64,000 nucleotides of DNA from Trichobilharzia szidati (lineage: Eukaryota; Platyhelminthes; Trematoda; Strigeidida; Schistosomatidae): positions 89,472,020 through 89,536,019 of the forward strand of contig OX235272.1 of NCBI GenBank assembly GCA_944472155.2, written 5' to 3'. The notes under the pieces are model-generated. The model saw only the letters and a list, made by a program, of their open reading frames with translations, did not search any database and was not told where the DNA came from. Both the position numbers and the translations under genes were made by a program. Position 1 is the stretch's first letter; each line of letters opens with the position of its first letter. Of the stretch, positions 22,483 through 34,030 are shown piece by piece.

Positions 22483-22770
22483 TTGTTAGATGGTTGGAGG
22501 CAATCACCAGGAAGTCCAGCCTGACCTAGGTTCCATGCTTATTGGCACTCACCAGTTATCAAGGCATATCTGCAGTCTTCAACGAATTCATGACATTCAA
22601 ACCCGGGTAATCTAGTGCTGTAGTCAGAGATATTACCACTGAGGTATTCGAGCTCGTGATTGACCTCCTGTAGGAGACTGTATTGGATACTTTGAGTGGA
22701 TATTAGGTAATAGGTAATCGGTGTCATGTATCTGGTTCTCTGTTTGGTTTAGACTGAATTCGATAAGTTG
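22483..22770 (-). repeat. Family-E repeat
   Basis: Minus strand: 3' segment (about 22683-22770), linker, tRNA-like region (ACCTCAGTGGTAATATC, GGGTTTGAATGTC), hammerhead remnant AACTGGTGAGTGCCAATAAG, then GGAACCTAGGTCAGGC. Stem III is the exact palindrome ACCTAGGT with GTC, but GAAA is GGAA. Confidence 0.75.
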
Positions 22771-23320
22771 ATAGGATCCAGAATAAAATAGTATATCATC
22801 CTTTCTCACGAATCGTGTGATTTATCTTTTGATGGAGTTACTATGTGGATCTATCATTTATCACGCAAATTGTGATTTGGTTTGTGATCAATTCATCGGC
22901 TTTTGTCTCAACTTGGACTTTGTCGGACCACCAACCAATCAGAATAGACATTTCCAGCCAATAAGAACAGTCCATTCCCATGGTTATGAGCCAGCTGTAT
23001 TGTGATACATTAAACATATAAATATCATGTTTTGTTTCCTAATATATGTACCATACAATATCTTACAGTCACAGGCCAGCCTTTGTCTTTTGATATTTGC
23101 ATGGCTCAGTGAATCGGAAGGTACATCGGACAAATAGATGTATTAGCGTACCAGTCGAGTTCATTACCGTCATAGTAATTAACAGGAGCAGATGTAACAA
23201 AGTAGCAATGGATTAATTCAGTTCCTTATCAGTTATAACCTAAGTCAAGTCATTCCTTTAATTTAAATTTCCCTAACAGTCACGAAGGCTCACAGTCTTC
23301 TGTTATTTTTTTTCTTTCTC
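22771..23320. other. Last intron of the M13 gene, 3' part
   Basis: No repeat recognised; ends in a long T/C tract that serves the acceptor at 23322. Confidence 0.45.
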
Positions 23321-23322
23321 AG

Positions 23323-23422
23323 AGTAATTGGCACATTAACAAATTCAGAAGAATTCGCTAAAGTCTTCGATTGTCCAGCAGGGTCACCAATGAATCCCGT
23401 TAAGAAATGTCAAGTTTGGTAA
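23323..23422 (+). CDS. M13 metallopeptidase terminal exon
   Basis: The acceptor is a long T/C tract ending CTCAG. The first base completes an Arg codon; then [25 protein letters not shown] and VKKCQVW precede TAA. V-I-G-x-L-x-N-S-x-E-F and the final K-K-C-x-V-W are the canonical C-terminus of M13 peptidases; the cysteines are disulfide partners in known members. The preceding intron is about 7.5 kb and holds RTE, PLE, C, D, E and SINE-B copies. No obvious polyadenylation signal stands out close to the stop. Phase agreement over four junctions makes the gene model strong. Confidence 0.95.
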
Positions 23423-24650
23423 ATCCTTTCAACATTCAAGTATTATCGCTTACAACAACAACAGCATGATAAACAGCACCAGAAGCGGCACAATCACCAA
23501 CAGATCTATAATCCAAAGAAATGAATCCATTCTCTCCAGTTTTCTTTTTTGTCCATTCCCATTTCTGTTAATTCGTACACTTCACATGAAAGTTTTTCCC
23601 CATTATTACTATTAGTATTATTCCTACTGGTATCATTACTACTACTACTATTGTTATTATTGTTATTCTCATCATTCACGAAAGTAACACAAGTAAATAT
23701 GGTACTTAAAGTTATGTCAACCTGTTTATTTGTGTGTATGTGTGCGTGTGTGTTTGTAAACAGTTGAGTTAGTCTGATGAAAAGCGATGGCACAAGTTTA
23801 GCAACAACAGCAAAAATTAATGTATTTATATTAGATTCACCATCCTGAGCATGTTTGTTCTCACACAATGCATGTGTGTGTGTTTGTGAATGCGTAACTG
23901 TGGTCGTTTATTCATCATTCGAGTGGTTGGGCATTTTTGTCTTATGTGTTTATACAGTATGGACGTGTCCTTTTTTTATTGTCAAACAATAAGTAACATA
24001 AGTAACAATTAAATTAATTGTAATTATGAAAACTAAACATTGTGATTATTATCATTAATAATAAGACGGTTTGTTAGTTAAACAATTTTGTTTGTTTATT
24101 TGTTGACTCACCTGGATTCTAACAATTGATCATTGACCTTTGATGGTTATTACTCCTGATTAATTCCTGTTCTTGTATTTTAAATTCCCGCGTTTTGTTA
24201 TTTGTTCGGAACCATTGATGAATTTAAACAAATTCATTGAAAAATAATCCAGACAAAATAATGTTGGATATGACTTATTTTATTATTAACATTATTATTA
24301 TTACTATTAATACTGTTATTCATTATGAATGATTATGACACTAACACTAAAAAATAATTTGTTTATATCGCAGTGTATTCAATGTTTCAATTGCATTGTT
24401 TAAATATCCACGCGCGCGCGCACAAACACACACGCACACAAACATATATTTTCTTTTTCTGAATAAGTAATGCATGCATAGATTTGTGCGGTTTTTTTCT
24501 CTCCTTTGATGACTACAATAATGTGTATTGTGTATTGTGACAGTTTTGATTTTATGACTATCTGACAGATCCTTTAAATAATTTATTTTTAACTGTCAAA
24601 TGATTCATTTTGTCAAGGAGCCCATCCTTTGATTTATTATTTTTTTATTA
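23423..24650. other. 3' flank of the M13 gene with simple repeats
   Basis: Contains ATT/TTA-rich and ACTACTACT tracts (23590-23680, 24280-24320), TG-rich tracts (23730-23755, 23870-23890) and CG/CA tracts (24408-24445). The stretches that stay open on either strand are low-complexity. It must contain the gene's 3' UTR, but I cannot place its end. Confidence 0.5.
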
Positions 24651-24654
24651 TTAT

Positions 24655-25440
24655 TTTCTTAGGTTTCAGGTGGGACACAGGGCTTTGACAGCTGGCTCTA
24701 CGATTGCCCATAAGCTGTCATCCCTTCTTCACACGGTCTCCTACATGTCAGCGTAGGACGCTCAACTCGTGTGATGTCACTCAACAGTCTCCTCAGCGTG
24801 TGTACAGCCCATCTCCATTCTATTTGGAATATTTGTTGGTCATTAGGTCCTCGGTTGGTTCGTTCTCAGCTTTTCTTGTTGCTCATCGTTTCTAGCCGGC
24901 CATCTGAACACTTTAGTATAGAGTTGATTAAAGTCTGAAGGCTGTTGGAAACGCTTTTGGCTACCCGTGGAACAAGTCTATGAACCAAACAGAAATAGTG
25001 ACTTTATACCACTGTTGAAAATCTGATTTGTGTTCTTTTTCTTCAGTACAGTAGATCTCCGCACTGATTTCAGCTTAGTGAAGGTTTGCCGTTTTGTACT
25101 GACCCAAGCTAGCTCTAATAACGACATTCGTGTCATCCGCCTGTAGTTGAAACGATGCTGCCTAGATGAGTAAAGGAAGTGACTTATTTCGAGTTTATTC
25201 TGTTGATAGTGATTGGTGTCTTTTGTCTGTGTTGATTGGTTGCCTTCATCATTTCCGTATTTTCTATATTCATTTGTCCATAAGCTCTCATCTCCTCCTT
25301 CTACTCAAACGATTTCCTCCATGTCACCCTTGGCATACACTCTCAACTCGTCGTTCCCTTTTTGGGTTCCACTTCACAGGTTTTTCTGGCACTCATTGTC
25401 ACCCAGTGAGCCCCTCAGTATGCGTCCAATCCACCTGTCA
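24655..25440 (-). mobile_element. RTE-clade fragments, two overlapping 3' pieces
   Basis: The first piece (24655-25240) has the RTE 3' terminus at the low-coordinate end and reaches the T-Y-L-G-S region, with many stops. A second piece of the same C-terminal region restarts at about 25275 (CATAAGCTCTCATCTCCTCC occurs again), so one copy lies beside or inside another. Confidence 0.65.
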
Positions 25441-26300
25441 TCTTATCCCATCCTTTTGTATTGTTGTGTGTAATTGCATGTAGCACTCTAGCTGAACTAT
25501 TCTCTAGATTTCTTATCTTATTCGGGTCAACTAATCTAGATTTTGCTAGGTTTTTATTGTAATAGTAATAATAGTAATATTAATGACGACATGCATGCAA
25601 GACAACACCAACAATAAGGAATCTAAATCATCAGTAGTAATTCCACACAAGGAAGGAACCTCGGAAACCTTACGGAGAATTCTTAACAAGGCAGGAATAA
25701 AAGTGGCATTCAAACCCACAAACTCAATTAGAAACAAGCTTTGTCGGTTAAAGGATCCTGTAGAGCCTTTAAAACAAAACAATTTAGTTTATCTAATACC
25801 ATGCTTCCATGATTGTCAGTGAGGTCAAATATATAGGTCATAGTAGTAGAACAGGGTCATTCAGACTAGCGGAGCACAAAAACCTAGCAGCAAAATCTAG
25901 ATTAGTTGACCCGAATAAGATAAGGAATCTAAAGAATGGTTCAGCCATAGCACTACATGCAATTACACACAAACATACAATAGGATAGGATAAAATGATA
26001 GTTTTAAAATCTAATATCAAACGGTGGAGGGGGGACTGATAACGGAAGCTTTGTTTATCGAATCAACTGCAAACACGTGTAATAGGAATGATTCAACACC
26101 TGTCCAGCTGGATATCTGGAAAATTCTACTACCCCAACGACGACAAATAGGAGAGAACAAAGAAAACTATAAAACTCAAGTTTCGAAGTCGTGTGATTAT
26201 AATTGATATGATTATGAACAATAAATTTTGTTCGAAACGTCATCCAGTAAATAATACTGTTTCACTGTCTGATACATCTATTAAACAAACTACTATGGAA
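25440..26300. mobile_element. Penelope-like endonuclease fragments, inverted pair
   Basis: A minus piece (25440-25560) encodes KSRLVDPNKIRNLENSS and HAITHNN. The plus piece (25583-26206) encodes SSVVIPHKEGTSETLRRILN, GIKVAFKPTNSIRNK and LVYLIPC. After a frameshift it encodes IKYIGHSSRTGSFRLAEHKN (GIY-YIG core), RLVDPNKIRNLKNGSA, RRGGLITEALFIES-like, TCNRNDS and IWKILLP. The plus piece continues into the shared terminus with GTTCGAAACGTCATCC. The two face away from a junction near 25565. Confidence 0.8.
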
Positions 26301-26909
26301 TTACTTACTACCACAGTGTCGAAGTTTTACATATGTAATAATGTTGCATGTTTCGTTCCCAGAATTCCTTACTGATAATACCTTCTGGTCATCGGACATC
26401 GAGTATTGAGCTAGTGAAGACAGATATCAATGAATATCTGCAGTAAACTGGTGGGAATGCTTTGCATGACCAGTTTAAGTAATTTGTCATAAAATACCTC
26501 TATAAAAGGTTTAAAATGGGGACATGGCAGATGCATAACTTCTGTCTGCTATTTACAGGGCTGCTTAACTTGTAATTCCAGAAAACCTTACTTTTGTCAG
26601 TAAGTTATATGAGTAGAATCGCATACATGTTGGCTGCTGGGGGTTCATTGAGACATTCAGTACTGATAGCTCAATAATCCTTGTAAAAAAACACATCAAT
26701 AAATGCACACAGCATCACAGGTGCACACACACTTGATCATCTTTAATATTAAGAGAGCTTTCCTTCAGTTATATTTCATTTAAACAGAAACATGAATCAT
26801 TTCTGCTTCTCTTCTATACGATTCACAAGGTCTACAACAGTTTCATCTCTGCTCGAGTTTCATACTTTGTTTAAATCCAAATTTTTGTTACAAATCAGGA
26901 ACTGAATTC
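26301..26909. other. Unassigned stretch
   Basis: Nothing recognised. Confidence 0.35.
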
Positions 26910-27155
26910 ATTTTTTCACGTTGAGTCATTTGAGTTTCAGGTGGAACATAGTGCTCCAAGCTTGAAGGTTTAAAGCTTCAGTAGCGGTGGTGTTATTTTT
27001 ACAGGGTGAGGTTGCTAGCCTCACACTCAACTTTCCCTCTTTTCTGTGCTTACTTCCAGCTACGCGACGTTAGCTTGTGAATGTGTCGACAGACAATTGA
27101 TCCTTGGACAACAAACATGGCCCTTGCGTATTCTATCCTTGAACCACTAACTAAA
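26910..27155 (-). repeat. SINE family B, diverged
   Basis: Minus strand: terminus GTTCCACCTGAAACTCAAA, body CACCCTGTAAAAATAACACC and AGTGTGAGGCTAGCAACCTC. The promoter boxes are degenerate. Confidence 0.65.
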
Positions 27156-27257
27156 TATCAAATTCTAATGGACAGAGTTATTTAGTCACTGATAATCAGA
27201 GAGGTGAATGTACTTCAATTTATCTTTAGAGAAAAAAACGGTGATTAAACAGGTTTT

Positions 27258-27522
27258 CAAGTGCTAGTTTGCAGGGATTTGATTAGTTTCAGGATTTCGT
27301 TCATTGGCTGAAGTTGGAATTCACGTGGCATTGGATCACGTCCCAGTGGTTTAGTGGTCTACAAGCTAGCTCGCCTTGTAACCAGAAGGTCCTGAGTTTG
27401 AGTCCTGGTGGCGGATGAGTACTGATGAAGAGTCCCAAACTGAGTTGACGAAACAGCTTTCCACTACTCCAAAAATTTCCAATGGTCCTCCAGCCGATAT
27501 CAGTTCATGATGAAATCCTGAA
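27258..27522 (+). repeat. Family-D repeat
   Basis: A short minus D tail (27258-27290) is followed by a plus copy with A-box TGGTTTAGTGGTCTACAAGC and B-box GAGTTTGAGTCCTGG. The hammerhead segment is GAGTACTGATGAAGAGTCCC, TTGACGAAACAGCTTTCC, ACTACTCC. The core reads ATGAAGA (first C to A). Confidence 0.75.
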
Positions 27523-27639
27523 ATGAACAGTTTTATAGTGACTACACTGTTTAACTCAATTTCTCTTGGTTCAAATTTTCAATGAAGCAAATATTTAAGA
27601 AATATGAGACTCTATAAGCATATTTTCTTGTCCTGAAGT

Positions 27640-27805
27640 AATTTGGTAGATGGTGGCTAGCACCGGAATCCAGAATGCACATTTCGCCCTATTTGAGAGT
27701 CGTCAGCTGAGTGTATTTGCATTCCGAATTAGTGATGGTGTTCTCTCTGGGACTTGAATCCAGTACCGCTCGTTTCAAACGCCAAACAATTATCCACTAG
27801 GCTGC
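27640..27805 (-). repeat. Family-C repeat with hammerhead
   Basis: Minus strand: CACTCAGCTGACGACTCTCA, AATAGGGCGAAATGTGCATT and CTGGATTCC. The core CTGACGA and GAAA are intact, but the first stem II pair is C-C, and the triplet is ATT. Without the 3-base insertion of the 18.8 kb copy. The B-box-like GGATTCAAGTCCC lies further along. Confidence 0.75.
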
Positions 27806-28104
27806 CTACGCCACAAGAGCCACTTCTTTCGCACTCAGAGGGAAAGTCACAAATGACATAAATATTAATAATACTTGTATTCACTTGATGGTGTGTTTCA
27901 TAGGTACAGTACCATGCGCTACTGCAATCCAATGAAAGCGTAATACATCAAGACCTGTTGATCAAGATTTGTCGGATAAAATTAACAAGGTTTATTGTGT
28001 GACTGCTGCTCAGCCATACTGTTTGTATAAATTGAAACCACTAACATATTTTATATTGAAGAACACAACAAAATATAGAACGAACACGTTAGCGAACAAT
28101 ACTG

Positions 28105-28795
28105 TTTTCAAGATTTCATCATGAGCTGACATCGGTTAGAGAACAATTGCAAAGCCAAGTGAAAGTACTGGACAGTTGTTTCATCAACTTCAGCAGCACG
28201 CATCCACCCACAGGATTCGAACCCAGAACCTTCTGGTTGCAAGGCGAGCTCGTAGACCATTAAGCCACTGGGACCCCATCCAATGGCCAGTCCATGAATC
28301 CTAACTTTCGCCAATTCACGACATAGCACGACCACTAGCCAATGTCTTCGGCGAGTATTTGTCCGCACACTAGACCTGCTGCACCCTACTGGTCACGACT
28401 TCCCACTAGAACCCCAAGTAGCTACCTACCTGAATAGGGCCAGTCGCCAGTGAGCATCTCACTGATATCCCAGTATTGGTTAGCAGGGATTTTATTGACT
28501 AGTTACAGGATTTGGTTAGCGGTCGCGCTATTTTGTGAATTGGCAGAAGTCAGAATTCATAAGCTGGTCAATGGATCGGGTCCCAGTGGATTAATGGTCT
28601 ACGAGCTCGCCTTGTAACCAGAAGGTCCTGGTTTCGAATCCTGTGGGTGGGTGCGTACTGCTGAAGAGTCCCAAACTAGGTTGATGAAACAACTGTCCAG
28701 TATTTCCAGCTGGTTTTCCAAATGTTCTTTAACCGATGTCAGCTCTTGATGAAATCCTGTAACCAATCAATCAAATCCTTACAAACCAGTACTTG
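28105..28795. repeat. Family-D repeats, head-to-head
   Basis: The minus copy (28105-28445) is nearly complete, but its ribozyme lost stem II (CTGCTGAAGTTGATGAAAC). A small minus tail (28478-28512) precedes a plus copy (28513-28795) with A-box TGGATTAATGGTCTACGAGC and B-box GTTTCGAATCCTG and an intact core. The 5' leaders of the two long copies face each other near 28450. Confidence 0.8.
28652..28710 (+). ncRNA. Hammerhead ribozyme, family D
   Basis: GTACTG (stem I) precedes core CTGAAGA, GTCC, loop CAAACTA, GGTTGAT, GAAAC, then AACTGTC and CAGTAT (stem I 3' arm). The core bases and the GTC triplet are intact and stem I pairs. Stem II is damaged: GGAC has become GGTTGAT, leaving about three pairs. 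Stem III is AACAACTGT rather than the family palindrome ACAGCTGT. Confidence 0.65.
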
Positions 28796-29091
28796 AATAT
28801 TGTTTTCAAATGGATGTCATCAGGAGTAACTCAAATATACATAACTTTACAAATAAATGTAAAATAGGAACCGATTACGGTAATGATAAGATTGCGCATA
28901 AAATTGTGCAATTAATAATAATAATAACAATGATTCTATCAGTAACAAACATGAAAAAGTGGAGCGGTTTGTGATAACAAAGATTATGATAAATAGCATG
29001 ATTAAACACAAAAATGTTCAGATAGATGTAGTCGATAAAGGCTACGAAAAATAAATGGTCCGATCAACTAATGCTAGATTAATTATTCAGT

Positions 29092-29490
29092 GTTGGTTAG
29101 CAGGGATTTGATTAGCTCCAGGGTTGATCACGAGCTGATATCATTTAGAGAACCATTGGGAAGCTTAGGAGTCCTGGACGGCTGTTTTGGTCCCATTTTG
29201 GGGCTCTTCATCAGTAAACACCAGCTGAGTTTCGAACCCAACACCTGGTCTTAAAGGCGAACTGGTGGATCATTCAGCCACTAGGACAAGACCCAGGGGT
29301 CCACTGGGTTGGATGCCAGTGGTTGAGTGGTATATAAGCTCGCCTCGAAACCGGAAGGTATTCGGTTCGAACCCTGGTGGGCGAGTGCGGTGAAAAGTCC
29401 CAAACTAGGGTGAAACAGCTGTCCAGTACTCTCAGATTTTCCAATGGTTCTTTAATTGATATCAGCTCATGATAAATCCTGTAATGCTAG
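29092..29490. repeat. Family-D repeats, truncated head-to-head pair
   Basis: The minus copy (29092-29300) and plus copy (29303-29490) meet inside the region before the tRNA-like head. The plus copy has a clean A-box (TGGTTGAGTGGTATATAAGC), B-box CGGTTCGAACCCTGG and GAAACAGCTGTCCAGTACTC (exact stem III palindrome and triplet), but the core is GTGAAAA after a small deletion. Together they can form a long hairpin. Confidence 0.8.
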
Positions 29491-30034
29491 ATTATAAGAG
29501 AAGTAGGGAAACTGTGCTATAATGAAGATGTAATAAGATTAAGGGATGATAGGAAAACGATTAAAATTATGTGAACGGTGGGGGTGACATCATCAGTTTG
29601 TTTGGTATTAATTGGTCAAAGAGGGGGATAATGCCTGAACGAGCCTCTTTTAAATATTTATATCATGGTCTTGAGTGATTACTTTAGATCAATGTGAAGG
29701 CAGCCAACCATTTTAGCAGTCTGCAAGAAATGAAAATTAAACGTGTGAACTCACAAATATCCCCTTGTACTTTTCATCTCTTAGAGATGCTGGAAGCATC
29801 TCTAAACGGTCTTATTTCGCGATAAATATATATCTGAATGGCTGACTTGGTGTTTTACAATCAACTGTCAATCGCCTCATTTTATGATCGTGAATAATTA
29901 CGGTCTTCTCATCTTGAAGTTAGTGACGAATTAGTAGACACTTGATTATTGCTGACATACACATGTGTGTTTTGACTACAGACGTTGTTTGTGTTTTATC
30001 TCTTGCGTTAGCTGGTATAGTGTGGTGAGGAATA
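29491..30034. other. Unassigned stretch
   Basis: Nothing recognised. Confidence 0.35.
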
Positions 30035-30420
30035 CTGCTGTTAGACGCAATGTTAAGTAAGGAGGGTAAGTTCATCGATGGACTTGTGAAGCTACATCTA
30101 TCAAGATGGCTAGGACACGTGTTCCGCATGCTGAGCTGGTGCGATTCTCTTCAAGCAATGCTAGCCGACATAGGATTATGTTTGAAAAGAGTTACGAGTG
30201 ATCATAGTAAAACCTGGGATCAGTTCATGAAGAATTCAACAGTTGCTTGAAGCCATGTATGGAAGGAGGAGGTTTAAACAGCTAGGTTTGCGTAGTTCGA
30301 ATGCTAAGAACCAGTGGGACAGATGTATTGATCCTTTTGGATATCTCATATCCACCAATCCATCATGCTTTTCCATGTTACTTTTCTTCCGCTGCAGAGT
30401 TCTGTATTAGTCAGTGAGTT
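30035..30420 (+). mobile_element. Non-LTR retrotransposon RT C-terminus (second family)
   Basis: Encodes FIDGLVKLHLSRWLGHVFRM, AMLADIGLCLKRVTSDHSKT and WDQFMKN. The pattern H-x-x-R-W-L-G-H-V-x-R-M plus K-T-W-x-Q-x-M-K is the end of another non-LTR RT, the same family as 45480-46560. A break follows near 30250. Confidence 0.7.
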
Positions 30421-30660
30421 CATTGAACACTCTCTTAGGATTTTAATGCATCGATTTCATGAGTGAGATCACACATGTGGCGAGCAGTCTCACTACTGAG
30501 GACTTTTGCACAATTCCGTCACAAGTTTCTTGGATTTTGCTCTGGTGCATAGTCTTGAATCCTCTCTAAGGTAACATCAAACGAGGAGGTCGTTACCAAC
30601 CAAGTGTAATGACGTCATTTTATCCTGTCCAATCTTTTCTTCTTACTTTTTTCATGCCAT

Positions 30661-30868
30661 GTGCGTCGGTGGCACAGCGGTTAGGACTCTCGCCAACCAT
30701 GCACATGGTCTGAGGTTCGATCCCCCGCCGACGCACACCTGATATCTCTGGTCGGCATGCTAAATTTGGGCTACCGATATCACACGGTGAAAATTTCATA
30801 CTTGTACCAAAATACTGTGTGGAATCAAGCTATAATAAAAATAATAAAATAATAATAAAAAAATAAAA
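30661..30868 (+). repeat. SINE family A, full length
   Basis: Head GTGCGTCGGTGGCACAGCGG, B-box GAGGTTCGATCCCCCGCC, closing CCGACGCAC. Body GGTCGGCATGCTAAATTTGG, end TGTGGAATCAAGCTATAATA and a long A/AAT tail. Its tail points into the end of a minus PLE starting at about 30880. Confidence 0.9.
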
Positions 30869-30879
30869 TTTCGAATATC

Positions 30880-32300
30880 TATCGGCTCATCTGTATGTGG
30901 TAGACGAATATGGAGTCCATTGGAAAGATTCGATGGGATGATGCTTTCATTTTCCCCACTAAATGACCACTATCAAATAAATGTGACAAGACCAAGCCAC
31001 TGGTGTTTTTTGTCTGTTCTTTGTCAAACCACGATGGAAGATGTTCAGTAACACATTGGTGAAACTTTCTAGTAGTACTCACACACAACTGTCCCTGCAT
31101 GAAAAGTTGAATTGATAAATACACACAGATATGGGAAAACTAGTGCGTCAGTGGCACAGCCATAGAATGCTCGCCAACCACGCATATGGTCCGTGATTCG
31201 ATTCCCGGCCAACTCAATCCTTTACCTCGCTAAGCCAGAAATAAGACTGGTAAAGAAGTAAGGTTGGGTATGAGGCTAGCAACCCCACCCCGTACAAATA
31301 AACACCATTGCTACCGAAACTTCGAGGCTCTAGCTTGAAGCCCTCTGTTCCACTAGGAACGTAAAGGAATTAAATAAATAACAAAAAATAATGGGAAAAC
31401 TATCTAGCTTATCCTTCGTTTGAGTCCCAATCATTTGTCGACCAGAGAATGATAAACATAGGTTCACTGCGTAAATCATTCTACGTATACTTCTGGCTTG
31501 TCTCTGCAACAAAATCTTACTCGACAAGTCCCTATTAAATTGTAACTTAATAAATAGAGGTTTTTTCCATGCTGTCATAGTTGCAGGTTTTCTATCCAAT
31601 GCCTTCATACATTTCTTTATAAAACTACTCGTATGAACTATCTCCATCAAGAAATCATGAATATATCCAAATTCCTTTTGTAAGTGATTATCTGTAAATA
31701 TCTTTCTCGCTGTGCCCTCAAGACACTTAACAGCATGTCTTTAATATTTAATAGGAAGGTAGGTAAGGAACTGCATGTATCGCCTCTTCTATACACGCTT
31801 CTTCCAGGTGAAGTATCTTCTCACCTACTCGATAAGACATCGAGAAAATGCAGCTTATTTTCCTGTTTCTCTTCACAAGTGAAAGTAAGGCAAGGATGGA
31901 TGTTATCAGATTTCATCAACAATTCTCATTGACTAAGGTAAATGTACCATCAACATAACGTTATTACACATCCAGCCGATTGATAACGTCCTTCAATTTC
32001 CCATATTCAAGTATGGCAAGGGAGAAGTCTGTTAAGATCATGCCCAACGGTGAAACCCATAGTAATTCCACCTACTTGTCGATAATATAAATTATTGAAG
32101 ACAAAATATACATACATTGTACATTTGAGGAGTAGCTGTTTGAAGTTAGATAAAAGAATTCATAAGTCCATTTGCCTTTCGGTGGTTTGTTGGCATATGT
32201 AGTCTACCGTTTCAACAAGTGTTACGTTCGTAAACAGTGTTGATACATCCATGGATAACATGAATTTCTTACTCCTTTTAGCCTCAGATATTTTGATGAA
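30880..32300 (-). mobile_element. Penelope-like element, RT to GIY-YIG, split by SINE-B
   Basis: Minus strand from 32300: MLSMDVSTLFTNVTLVETVD (RT), a decayed G-x-x-M-G region, LHFLDVLSSR and VYRRGD. Then KPATMTAWKKPLFIKLQFN, DLSSKILLQRQARSIRRMIY and KDKLDSFP at 31650-31390. The SINE-B at 31143-31390 interrupts. Beyond it, QLCVSTTRKFHQCVTEHLPS and LVLSHLFDSGHLVGK are the R-x-x-E-H-L-P endonuclease end. Multiple frame breaks. Confidence 0.8.
31143..31390 (+). repeat. SINE family B inside a PLE
   Basis: Head GTGCGTCAGTGGCACAGCC, hairpin AACCACGCATATGGT, B-box GATTCGATTCCCGG, body AGTAAGGTTGGGTATGAGGC and CTCTAGCTTGAAGCCCTCTG, end CACTAGGAACGTAAAGGAAT. Opposite orientation to the PLE. Confidence 0.85.
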
Positions 32301-33189
32301 GCAGAGACAAAATGAAACAGGCTAATTCGATTTTACTTACCAGTAATTTATCAGCATTTATAAATAAGTAAGTACTTGAGGGGAATTAAAATCCTTTTAG
32401 AAAAAGTCAACTATACACAACTGTGGGAAATGAAGAAAAAACAGTGGATTATAGAGATAGCTAAAGAGATTATATATTAGGTAACCAAGGCTACCAAAGA
32501 AGTAACAGTAGTATAGGGTTATGTAAAGTAATTATGTCTGGTTTAAGTAACAATGACTGTAAGAAATGTATAAAAATTGAGATGGAAACTCTTACTAAAT
32601 GTTAAAAAAGATTGGTTCAGTGTGTAAAGCGTACAGACAGAAATGACATAAAACATAAAAAGAACCTGTTGAGAGTGAGTGATACTGGTAAATTAGTTAA
32701 GAATAATAGAATTTCACAAGTGAGAAGAAGTGCAAGAATATATATACATCCGAGAGAGAAAATGAATAAATTTCATCCGAACAATAATCATTCCTTTGGT
32801 GGTTCCACTCTTTCCCATAATATTCAACACATCCAGTAGATGTTTTCATACTCTTCAGACTTTTATACCTTTAAAAGACTGAATTAAGTGAACAAAGAAT
32901 ACTCTTTCCGATTATCTCTTCTTCATCAGGTTCTACATTTATATGACTAAAATAATTGAAAAGATTGTTGTCAATAGCAAATGCTAGTCGTTTTAAATTA
33001 CATTAAATCAATAGTATCAGTTGATTACATCTCGAAATCATCAGTAATAGAGAGAGAGACAATATGCATTAATGATAACACAAAACTCACTGAATATCAG
33101 ATAAAATTAAGGGAAGTAACACAGAATTAATGAATTTATAGACTCAACAGAAGAAAAGGATAGCAACAGTGACTGCACCTGTTTCTTTT
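32301..33189. other. Unassigned stretch with a PLE terminal motif
   Basis: At 32880-32935 the sequence CTCTTCTTCATCAGGTTC and flanks match, in reverse, the PLE-associated motif at 34205-34260. A plus frame at 32612-32839 is Lys/Asn/His-rich and matches nothing I know. Confidence 0.45.
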
Positions 33190-33485
33190 GCACTCACACC
33201 ACCTGTTAATTTAAGCGAATTGCAATCATCTCTCGTGTTTAGAGTGTTTGGTACCTAGACGCCTTTGGTGATTATTGCCATACGCGATAGAATGATAGAG
33301 AAAGACTCTTCAATATTGCTAGCTTTGTATCTTGTTTGAACGAGATTATCCAATATAGAACTGTTGATGGTCTTAATTAAACATTTATTTAGCCATAGTG
33401 GTACGTCGATGTTCCCGAGCATGACAAATTAGGTTCCTAGAGCAATGGTCAATATAACTGGCTCCACAGGAGCAGTTGATAGATT
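33190..33485 (-). mobile_element. Penelope-like GIY-YIG fragment
   Basis: Minus strand: INCSCGASYIDHCSRNLICH and AREHRRT correspond to C-x-C-G-A-x-Y-I-G-x-x-x-R and the R-E-H of the GIY-YIG domain (Gly replaced by Asp). After a shift, INSSILDNLVQTRYK follows. Confidence 0.75.
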
Positions 33486-33620
33486 GATACATACACAAAG
33501 AGGTGACTAGCAAAAGTAGGTGCTTCATCTTTCAGTCTTAGAAATCACACATGACTGTGTGGGAAATATAAGCTACAGCTTACCTGCATTAAACGTTCTT
33601 TGAATCGATTTTCTCAACTC

Positions 33621-33807
33621 TTTTTTCCTTTTTCATTATAGCTTGATTCCACACCGTATTTTTGCTACAAGTATGGAATTTTCAGCATGTGATATCGCTG
33701 GCCAATTTTGTAGGCCGACCATTGATATCGGGTGTGCGTTGGCAGGGGATCGAACCCCGGACCATGTGCATGGTCGGCGAAAGTCCTAACCGCTGTACCA
33801 CCGATGA
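33621..33807 (-). repeat. SINE family A
   Basis: Minus strand: ATCGGTGGTACAGCGGTTAG, CCATGCACATGGTCC, GGGTTCGATCCCCTGCC, then the standard body and tail. It ends against a minus PLE fragment that starts at about 33810, same orientation. Confidence 0.9.
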
Positions 33808-33809
33808 TT

Positions 33810-34030
33810 GGATGTATACCACCTTTGAATTTTATTCGTACATATGAAGGCTTCTTGTTAACAGGTACAGAAGAATTCTTCTTCACTCTGTTGGCCATGT
33901 GTTTAGTGATGAACTTTTCAGGGTAGCTATATTCATTTAACGTGTTATATAAAACCTTAAGTTTGTTTTCAGTCGCATCTTCTGAACAAATAACTGCAAC
34001 CTCGTAGTTGAGGATCTTTACCTATTTTTT
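33810..34030 (-). mobile_element. Penelope-like RT-to-endonuclease linker fragment
   Basis: Minus strand: VICSEDATENKLKVLYNTLN and EYSYPEKFITKHMANRVKKN, then NKKPSYVRIKFKG. The same block occurs at the far left of the window (CSED, NSYPEKFIMKHM). Cut by the SINE at one side. Confidence 0.8.

Noticed and set aside
23506..23868. Asn/Ser/Thr-run minus frame of 120 codons
   Set aside because: Encoded by trinucleotide microsatellites; its complement is a Leu run.
32612..32839. 75-codon plus frame, Lys/Asn-rich
   Set aside because: No family resemblance, no splice or start context, and composition expected of AT-rich sequence.
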